The notes beneath the pieces were generated by a model. That model saw nothing but the letters and a program-made list of their open reading frames with translations. It searched no databases and had not been told where the DNA came from. Source: Bryum argenteum (taxonomy: Eukaryota > Streptophyta > Bryopsida > Bryales > Bryaceae). Taken from it: DNA of 64,000 nucleotides. The translations under genes and the position numbers were made by a program. Position 1 is the first letter of the stretch. Each line of letters begins with the position of its first letter. Location: positions 14,835,258 to 14,899,257 of the forward strand of contig CM073323.1 in NCBI GenBank assembly GCA_037043015.1. Direction: 5' to 3'. Below, one piece after another: positions 57,068-64,000 of the stretch.

Positions 57068-58288
57068 TCACACGAAGGGTTTGCGTCGCCCGCCGGCGGG
57101 TGCGGTCTCAGACCTCCAGTTGACAACCACAGGATTATCAGAATCAGACGACGAACAATCTGAAGCTTCGTCCTCCGGAAGCCACCACACGCGAATGTCG
57201 CCATCCATGCTCCCACTGTACACCAAAAATCCCATCGCCATGTCCGACACCACACTGAGCGACTTCACAGGACCAGTGTGGCCTGACATAACGGAAACAC
57301 AAGAATGGTTACCATCCGCATTGCGCTTCCACACACGGACTGTCTTGTCCGCGGATCCAGTCACGACCACATTCTCACCGACTGTTTTGAGGCACAACAC
57401 GGACAGCCGATGACCTCGCAAAGCGCCCACTGCAGACCACTGCTTCTTGTCCTCGGCCATCTTCCAGACGGTAACGGTCCTGTCACTCTGACCGGAGTAT
57501 AGAAACGACCCATCGTGACTAAGCGCGAGTGCATTAACAGGCGACTTGGCTTCGAGAGTGGCGAGCAGCTCGTGTTGAATCTTGTCCTCGTTGTGGTGCT
57601 TCTGGAACACCTTGATAGTGGCATCGCCGCTACCGCTGTAGAGAAGATCGTTTTGTTTGTCGACCTCGAGCGCGTTCACGGCGTCAGTGTGCTCGTCGAG
57701 CGACTCTATGCACCTGAAATCCGACAGTCGCCACACCTTGATGGACTTGTCCCACGAGCCCGAGTAAAGGACGCCATTGCCAACGGCTAGCGAGGAAATG
57801 CTGTCGTGGTGGTTGATCCAGAGCGAGGTATGATGCCGTCTTCCCTGCGACGATAAGTTCTTGGCAGGCAAGTAATTCGAAATGCAGTCTTTAGCAGATG
57901 ACAATGTGGTCACCAAACGGTGCTCTTGCGAGTTGCTCCTCGACCGGCGCCACACTCGAATCCTGTGGTCCTGGTGGCCACTAATTACTTTGTTGCCCAC
58001 CACAACTAAGCATTTCACCGCTCCGTCACCACCTCCGAATTTTATACTCTCTCGCAGATCTGGAGGCCCCCACGATCTTACCTCGCCTAAGTCCGAGCCA
58101 GCGTAGAGGAAGCCCCGGGAGAGTGCCAAAGCCGTAACATTCAGAGCTTCACCGTGTAATATGGCTAAACATTTGTGAGCGCCGCGGCTTAGGAACCAAG
58201 TTCTACGATTGCAAGTTCCCAGATCGGAGCTGCTGGTGCTAGTTTGCGAATCCAGGCTATCTTGACGAGATGTTATGTCCAGACCCAT
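57068..58288 (-). CDS. JINGUBANG-type WD40-repeat protein
   Basis: An intact single-exon frame of 406 codons starts at ATG 58288 (MGLDITSRQDSL); the frame is open upstream but has no earlier ATG. A Ser/Thr-rich N-terminus is followed by seven WD40 repeats, recognisable by their ends: GEVRSWG, HRIRVWR, DKSIKVWR, ATIKVFQ, RTVTVWK, KTVRVWK and GDIRVWW. The segment SLWINHHDSISSLAVGNGVL with SGSWDKSIKVWRLSDFRCIE is characteristic of the plant JINGUBANG/At2g26490 group, propeller scaffolds; JINGUBANG itself restrains pollen germination in Arabidopsis. A short acidic Ser tail (DCSSSDSDN) ends the protein. The gene stands alone; GC is high as for the other host genes. Confidence 0.92.
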   Translation of the reverse strand: MGLDITSRQDSLDSQTSTSSSDLGTCNRRTWFLSRGAHKCLAILHGEALNVTALALSRGFLYAGSDLGEVRSWGPPDLRESIKFGGGDGAVKCLVVVGNKVISGHQDHRIRVWRRSRSNSQEHRLVTTLSSAKDCISNYLPAKNLSSQGRRHHTSLWINHHDSISSLAVGNGVLYSGSWDKSIKVWRLSDFRCIESLDEHTDAVNALEVDKQNDLLYSGSGDATIKVFQKHHNEDKIQHELLATLEAKSPVNALALSHDGSFLYSGQSDRTVTVWKMAEDKKQWSAVGALRGHRLSVLCLKTVGENVVVTGSADKTVRVWKRNADGNHSCVSVMSGHTGPVKSLSVVSDMAMGFLVYSGSMDGDIRVWWLPEDEASDCSSSDSDNPVVVNWRSETAPAGGRRKPFV

Positions 58289-58764
58289 GTTCAAATTCTT
58301 TACAAGCAAGGAATCAAAATTGTGGAGCAAAAGCACTGTCTAGCTTCGGGGTTCCGCTCCAAAAGCGAGAAGAGTTCAAGCGCCGGGTGCTTGTGCTTCT
58401 CGTTGAGAGCAAGACCCCAGAGAGCACAGACAGAGTGATTTTGAAACGAAGAGATTGATCAGAATTCTGGTCTTTAGGCAACACGTTCGCAGCAAAAGCG
58501 GAAATAATACCAAAAAATATCGAGCAGGACTGCAGGAATATGCACCGTCCAAACCGTGTGGGCCCTCACCAGAAATCGGGACCGTATTGAGTCTCAACAC
58601 AACGGCAACACCTCAGATCGACACCAGCAGACTAGCATCTGACTGTGATGCCAGTCATGTGATACTTATGGTAAGGTGTCCTATAATGGCGCAATTTTCA
58701 GCACAGAAAATCTAGAGGAATGTTGCCAGTGCAAGCAATTTTTGTGCATGTGGAAAATTAGTAG

Positions 58765-59965
58765 AAAACTAGAGCAAGTGGAATCATCATTTTTCGACTC
58801 TTCTACAGTAAGTAATGAATTTCTAAAGATGGAAATATAGGTGTTCCTAAAATGGTGCCCTAAAGTGACGCCCTATAATCTTTGCAGTGTGTACATGGTA
58901 CTGTTGTATGGAGAAGCTATTATGTACGTGACAGTGAAGATTACTAGGGCTCCATTTTCGGCACTGCGCCATTTTGGGCTGCTCAACGATATCTCTCAAA
59001 CGCTTACAAATATTTTCAGAACACTTGCACCAAGTTCTAGCAATTGACACATAAATATTCTGCACGGCACCAGAAAATGACAAAATGCGTGCTATGCCTA
59101 GAATCGACAGCGCGCGCAAGGATAAGCAATCTACCGCTCCACATGTCCTACGTATGAGAACCGTATATCGACATCGATCTGATCTACAGGGGACACGGAC
59201 AATCCCTGATCTCGGTAGAGCCAGTTTTCATGTATATCCCACCGGTACAGCCGGCCGGTAAAGCTGACCGGTAAATTTTTCTGAGAATCAGGGAAGAAAT
59301 TCGAACGTCACCGGATGATAACCTTCGTTTTCCATCTTCAACCGAATTTTACACACAACCTCAATTCCGTTTAAATGGCACTATGCCATGTGCCATTTTG
59401 TCACACCAAACCTTACATATGTGCTTACATGGAATGGTGTATTCTGTAATATCACAAATTTTTAAATAATATCACTCCTTTATATACATTGTCACTCATT
59501 TTCCATAATATCACCTTCAAATTTTGTTATATCACATGATTTTTGAACTGCAGTTGTGAATGTTGAGGTGTGCCATTTTAGCGGTATAACGCCATTTTAA
59601 TGGAATTGAGGATACACCCATTTGGCTATTGTCTTCATTTATAACGGAGTAAGAATACTTTATAATTTGTAAATTTTATCGGCTCTTTTGAGGTAGTTTT
59701 AAGCTTCAAATGGTTATTCGGTCATATCTGTCGATTGATTGTGAATTAGCTATATAGTAGAATAAGCGGAGTGCCGAAATTGGAGCTCTAGTAATCTTCA
59801 CTCACATGTACATAATGGCTTCTACATACAAGACCATCATGTACTCGTTGCAAACATTATAAAGTGTCACACCATTTTAGGAACACCTATGTTTCCAACT
59901 TCAAACATTCATAACTCATTGTAGAAAAGTTCAAAAACGATGACTCCATTTGCTCTAGCAAGTGA
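58765..59965. repeat. Inverted repeat of about 230-bp arms with nested MITE
   Basis: The arms at about 58765-59000 and 59755-59965 are diverged inverted copies; both carry GTGTTCCTAAAATGGTG-type text and GAAGATTACTAGGGCTCC / GGAGCTCTAGTAATCTTC. Between them lie a CG-richer stretch (59050-59340) and the MITE at 59360. A related short foldback occurs at about 61850-62015. This may be a transposon with long terminal inverted repeats; no coding sequence is left. Confidence 0.65.
59360..59611. mobile_element. MITE, AATTCCGTTAAAATGG family, copy 3
   Basis: CCTCAATTCCGTTTAAATGG faces CCATTTTAATGGAATTGAGG. The copy is 252 bp and aligns along its length to 51750-52002 in the other orientation. It lies within the 58765-59965 inverted-repeat structure, so it inserted later. 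Confidence 0.85.
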
Positions 59966-60905
59966 AATTTTTAGAACAGTCAATTGATTGTAAACTATAG
60001 GTACATAGCTACATTCACAAAATATCGTGAAGAGTGCTCATTGTTTAATATCGACGAGTTTCAAAAATACATAAGCTTCTTGCTAAGAGTAGAAATCAAG
60101 AATGAACTTATATTTGAGTTATGTATGGAGTAATTGTCAATTTGCAATAATTTGAAAGAACACCATCAAGGATTGGCATGGGGAGCATACATCATGGGTT
60201 AAGGGGGCCTTTATGAATCTCCATGAGTACCTTGGGAGAGCTTTTAGCTTGCTATGGGCGATCTTAAGCTAGGAATATTTTTTCCGCTCTCTCCACATAA
60301 AAAAATTGTACCCAAACCTTCCTCTTGTGGAAGGCTTTTTCTCCGTAGCTTTAGGGATAGCTCTATTTGATGGGTCATGGAGATGCAAAAGGAAAAAGAA
60401 GGAATGGGTAATGGGGTATTCATGAAGGAATTGATGGCAAAAGGGCGATAAATGTCCTCGATGCTAGCTTTGGCCAATGCTGCAACATTGACCCGGAAAG
60501 CGTTCCCACTTTCTGGTAGAATGTGGTCCCTAGTGGCGAATGGCAGCAACGCTGCTTTCGACATTTAATTGTCTTATCTGTAGTTTTGTAATGGGAAATA
60601 AGTGACTGGTGGAGACTGTTTGTGGACGGTGGGAGCTGGCGATTCTTGCGGGCCCAGCCAGTTTGGTGCTCAGCGACTGGTCCGGAGCGAGATGGGGAAT
60701 CGATGCATGGGGTCCGAGCTTGTCCAAAGGGCCGTTGCCAGCCGCTCGTCAACACCGATGTGTCAATGTGCGACTTTCGAGGCAGCAGAGCATTCCCTGG
60801 GTCCGCTCCGCTCACCCGCTTTTACTGTAGTTTCTTTACTGAGTTCGATGCACTGTCATTTCAGTGCATCGAGGAAGGAAGACATGGTATGCAGTTTACT
60901 CCCTA
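59966..60905. other. Intergenic DNA
   Basis: No gene is supported. A GC-richer part at about 60600-60800 gives open frames on both strands with no recognisable domain. Confidence 0.4.
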
Positions 60906-60906
60906 A

Positions 60907-61062
60907 GGGCCGGTTTACACTACGGTGGAGAAGGCCTCTGGTCGGTCAAGAATGCTTGGCCAAGACAGGGTTATATGAAGCAAATGGTGAATGTGCTGGA
61001 GAAGAATTAAAAGCAATAAAAATTTTCTTAAGGAGTCTTGACCGGCTGTAGTCTAAACCCAT
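60907..61062. mobile_element. Small foldback element (GGTTTACACTAC type)
   Basis: GGCCGGTTTACACTACGG at the left faces GACCGGCTGTAGTCTAAACC at the right, with CGGTCAAGA/TCTTGACCG pairing further in. The phrase GGTTTACACTACGGTGGAGA recurs at 61100, so a partial second copy follows. Non-coding. Confidence 0.6.
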
Positions 61063-61179
61063 AGAGGAGAAGTTTAACTGGAGAAGTCCACCAGTCATGG
61101 TTTACACTACGGTGGAGAAGTCCACAGGTCACATGGCTTTACACATATGGTTGAATATTCATTAAAATCAGACAATTTT

Positions 61180-61745
61180 TTTGACTCACGTCATTTTAGA
61201 ACTTGAGTATAAATTTGGTAGTGAGAATGTTTCTTAAAAAGAATTTCAAAAAAAGTCTAAATTCAAATCGCCCATTCCGGACTTAAAACTTGAACTTTCT
61301 GGATGAAGGTATAAAAATTGGAACTTGGCTTTGCAAATTTTACCACATACAATTCGAAGTATAAGGAGCACCCTACAAAAATATTAGACAAATACATAAT
61401 TTGTAATCCGTTCATTTAGGCCATGTGAAAACGCAAAAAAACACAATATCCTTTCTGGGACCTTTAGGGGTTAATGTAGGTCATGTGGGTCACATTTTAA
61501 GCCATGAGGCCTCATATATTTGTACGTAATAGTATTGGTACTCAAAAAAGATCACATAATTCTGTCAGTTTCACTTTGAAGTGAATATACTAATATTAGA
61601 ATCGTTGCAATGAAGAAATCACCAACTATAGATATGTTTACCTTCATCCTTATAACACCCTTGAACAAAATAAAACCATGAAGGAATTTCTTTTAGTAAA
61701 TAAAGTCTTGCAATGGTAAAAACTGCCTTAACCCTCATTGATTAT
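61180..61745. mobile_element. piggyBac-like family relics
   Basis: About 61190-61473 matches the right end of the element at 44095-45029 and ends in GGGACCTTTAGGGGTTAA. No left end was found, so it is truncated. About 61480-61745 matches the left interior of the element at 7665-9233. Two relics therefore sit next to each other. Confidence 0.65.
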
Positions 61746-62700
61746 GTTTGAAAGAATGTGCAGAGCTTGCAGGAGATTCGTGATGGTGGGATCATTTTAT
61801 ATGGAGTCTTGTGGATATAGTATGATTTCTCAAGAAAAAACTTGTAGGTGTTTCTAAAATGGTCTCAGTTTGCTCAAAATTGACTCAATAGTGAATCAAA
61901 ATGGTTCACTTGGAGAAGGTTTATAATAGTTTAGAAGGGTAATTTTCAATGTACTCACCATAAACAATTTAGATTGCACCAACATTTTAGGAACACCTAG
62001 AAGTGCAACTTCAAAATTTCATAACAATTACTATGACCGAGGGTTCACAAATAATGATTTTATCAACTCCAACCTTCAATATACTTCATCCCTGCGCACA
62101 AATTGCCGACATGGCTAACTTTGTCAAACATCAACCATGACTTGAATGAATCTCCTTCTCATCATTGCAAGTGGATTTTAATGTGCTATATGACACACCT
62201 CACATCTACACGCCCTTTGCACCCCGAAGCAATTTGAAAACAACAAAAAACAAATTTTAAAAAAATAATAAAAATCAAACATGTTGAATTATAACTTTAT
62301 AAGTTCCCTGACAAGGCAGGATGGGATCATGGGAGTGCCTGTGGGGAGTTAATGGGCCGTAACAACACATGCGGCCTCCTCTACTCACCTCCAACACTAA
62401 AAGCTCCCCTGGTACAAGTTTTTTTAGAAACTTTGTGTACAATTTATGCATCAGTAACTAATGAAAACCATCAAACTTCAATATGACTCCAATTCATCAG
62501 ACTTCTGGTGGAGAAGAAGGAAGATTTGGAGGTGCTGAGGTGGGAGTGGATAAGCCGCTGCAGCATGCATTCCAAATTCACGCCTTGCGTTAGCAAGGTT
62601 TACTTCAGGCATGGCATAAGCTCTCGAGATAATGCATTGACATATGTCTTTTTCAACAAGATATTGCTATCACGTATGTAAGATTGGATGCCATGGTGAA
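61746..62700. other. AT-rich intergenic DNA
   Basis: A short foldback at about 61850-62015 (GGTGTTTCTAAAATGGT facing ACATTTTAGGAACACCT) is related to the arms at 58.8 and 59.9 kb. No gene is seen. Confidence 0.5.
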
Positions 62701-62707
62701 GCATTAC

Positions 62708-63006
62708 CACTACTAGAAAAGAGGGGGGTTTGCAATGTTTCAAACATTGCTTTTTGTGCAAACATTGCTTACTTGGGCAATGTCTTGGGGCATGCTTTAG
62801 CACCATCCTTAAGAAAATAAGCAATGTTTCAACCTCAAATCTATTGAATTGTAGATTTTAAGTTGAAGACATATCTTATTTTCTTGAAAATGGTGCTAAA
62901 GCATGCCCCAAAACATTGCCCAAGTAAGCAATGTTTGCACAAAAAGCAATGTTTGCACAAAAAGCAATGTTTGAAACATTGCAAACCCCCCTCTTTTCTA
63001 GTAGTG
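62708..63006. mobile_element. CACTA-type MITE, 299 bp
   Basis: CACTACTAGAAAAGAGGGGG at 62708 faces its complement, ending TTTTCTAGTAGTG at 63006, with the 3-bp target duplication TAC on both sides (62705-62707, 63007-63009). Nearly the whole element folds back. Inside each arm GCAATGTTT/AAACATTGC motifs recur, more often in the right arm (AAAGCAATGTTTGCAC is repeated there). Intact ends and duplication suggest a recent insertion. Confidence 0.92.
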
Positions 63007-63266
63007 TACAGTCATGATAAAGCATTAAAACGCACAAATTGTTTTACATTAGCCGCATGAGTACTTTATTTACCAATGTACCACCCACGTAGGGTTTGTA
63101 TTTGTTACATGTACCGGACTTCATACTCTGGCCTCTACCAGATTCGATATCCAAACCGACTACAAAATTGACATCCTCGACCACCTGCAGATTGTTGAAC
63201 CTAAATACATACAAATGCAATACAAAGTCACCTCTTCACCTGCAATTTGAGTCACATCTAATTCTT

Positions 63267-64000
63267 TCAAGGCGGAACAACTACTTCTTGTTTCCTCCCT
63301 TTCTCGCCTGTAATGATCCCAGTGTCTTCTTCGAGTTGCTTGAGGACATTCTCGGCATAGAAATCGCATTCAGCATACCCATGCTTGTCCAGTTCTCCAC
63401 CAAATTGTGCCACCCACGCAGGAGCAAGGTGTATCGGTGATGAAGCAAGGTGCACATCCTTACACCGCCTGCATCGATAATTCTTGGCAACAACTAATTC
63501 ACCAACACAAGCGCAATGAACAAAACAGCCACAGCTACAGAGGACAGCAGCTTTCGCCACAAATCCTAAGTTACAATAAGGACAGATTTCGAGAGTCGGG
63601 ACACCTAATGGGGGAAGAGATTGTGACAAAGGATAACTGAAGACATGCTTCGGCTTCAGTGTCAATTCGACCACATTCGCTGTAGCAGCAACTTCCACCA
63701 TTTCTGCAGCATCAACATCGACATCCGCAAGAAGTAGAACGTCCACATCTGCAGAATGAACAACATCCTCGTCCGCTATTGCAACAACGTCGACTTCTCG
63801 TGTAGCAGCAGCAACAACTTCCACATCCGCTGTAGTAGCAACATCTACTTCCCGTGATTGAGCAATGTCTACTTCCGCAAACCGTAACTTCTTTGAGGAT
63901 TCCGCGGTGTCAAACTTGCTGTTGACTATAGTAGCAGACGTCACGGCGAGGACGCGAGGTGCTTGATGATGCTGCACAAACCCACCACTTGGGCACGCGT
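63267..64000 (-). CDS. Zinc-finger (RING/PHD-like) protein, 3' part, cut by window edge
   Basis: The minus-strand frame is open from the window edge to a stop at 63267-63269, at least 236 codons. The N-terminal part is an acidic, hydrophobic repeat of VDV/VEV elements (SREVDVATTADVEVVAA, SADVDVLLLADVDVDAAEMV) recurring every 9-13 residues. Then comes one zinc-binding module, ICPYCNLGF...VLCSCGCFVHCACVG...YRCRRC, with eight Cys/His in a C4-HC3 or RING-like order. The C-terminal 60 residues (HLAPAWVAQFGGELDKHGYA) look globular. No ATG is in view, so the start lies beyond the edge. A ubiquitin-ligase or chromatin-reader role is possible but unproven. Confidence 0.6.
   Translation of the reverse strand, partial: ACPSGGFVQHHQAPRVLAVTSATIVNSKFDTAESSKKLRFAEVDIAQSREVDVATTADVEVVAAATREVDVVAIADEDVVHSADVDVLLLADVDVDAAEMVEVAATANVVELTLKPKHVFSYPLSQSLPPLGVPTLEICPYCNLGFVAKAAVLCSCGCFVHCACVGELVVAKNYRCRRCKDVHLASSPIHLAPAWVAQFGGELDKHGYAECDFYAENVLKQLEEDTGIITGEKGRKQEVVVPP

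Noticed and set aside
56683-57255. 190-codon minus-strand frame overlapping the WD40 gene end
   Set aside because: Out of frame with the WD40 gene and mostly in its 3' flank; no recognisable domain.
60602-61051. 149-codon plus-strand frame
   Set aside because: No domain, overlaps a foldback element at its 3' end, and alternative frames are open on both strands.

Overview
This is a nuclear stretch of a land-plant genome. It has a RETICULATA-RELATED plastid gene, a JINGUBANG-type WD40 gene, plant-type BTB/POZ sequence, GT-AG introns with pyrimidine tracts, and large AT-rich intergenic DNA packed with small inverted-repeat transposons. A seedless plant such as a bryophyte fits the Merlin/ISXO2 and DUF7869-type transposase relics, but that is inference from gene content, not a species call. 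Convincing host genes are few: the RETICULATA-RELATED gene (about 10.5-13 kb, +), a BTB/POZ gene (main exon 19.14-20.33 kb, +), the WD40 gene (57.07-58.29 kb, -) and a zinc-finger gene cut by the right edge (63.27-64.0 kb, -). Layout, left part: 0-1.3 kb holds a minisatellite and a truncated Merlin/ISXO2 transposase. From 3.5 to 5.8 kb lies one arm of a long inverted repeat whose partner arm (17.1-19.25 kb) carries the 5' end of the BTB gene; the RETICULATA-RELATED gene sits between the arms. AT-rich DNA with MITEs (piggyBac-like, foldback and AATTCCGTTAAAATGG families) fills the gaps, with a small Copia fossil near 22 kb. The centre (about 26-51 kb) is a compositional and structural island unlike its flanks and is the most interesting part. 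It contains complex repeats (26.2-27.9 kb), a dispersed motif GTTTAGGGTCGTCCCGGACC (seven copies, 28.3-31.8 kb), a 785-bp tandem duplication, a decayed multi-exon minus-strand gene (38.7 to about 32.4 kb) with a ParB-like GQH motif and a long Ala/Glu coiled coil, and about 40 copies of a palindrome with consensus TTACGAACGGCCGTTCGTAA. The palindromes occur only between 29.7 and 47.4 kb. They sit in both introns of the ParB-like gene, once inside its coding sequence, in a 39-bp tandem array upstream of it, and in a 22-bp tandem array downstream of a TATA box at 46.49 kb. That TATA box would drive a decayed plus-strand transposase of the DUF7869 type (about 47.7-51.1 kb). A ParB-fold protein beside dozens of palindromic sites invites comparison with ParB-parS, but the link is a hypothesis. 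Right part: a non-autonomous CACTA transposon of 2.9 kb with clean TIRs and a 3-bp target duplication (52.48-55.34 kb) carrying a possible captured exon, the WD40 gene, several MITEs, a 299-bp CACTA MITE (62.7-63.0 kb), and the start of a zinc-finger gene.
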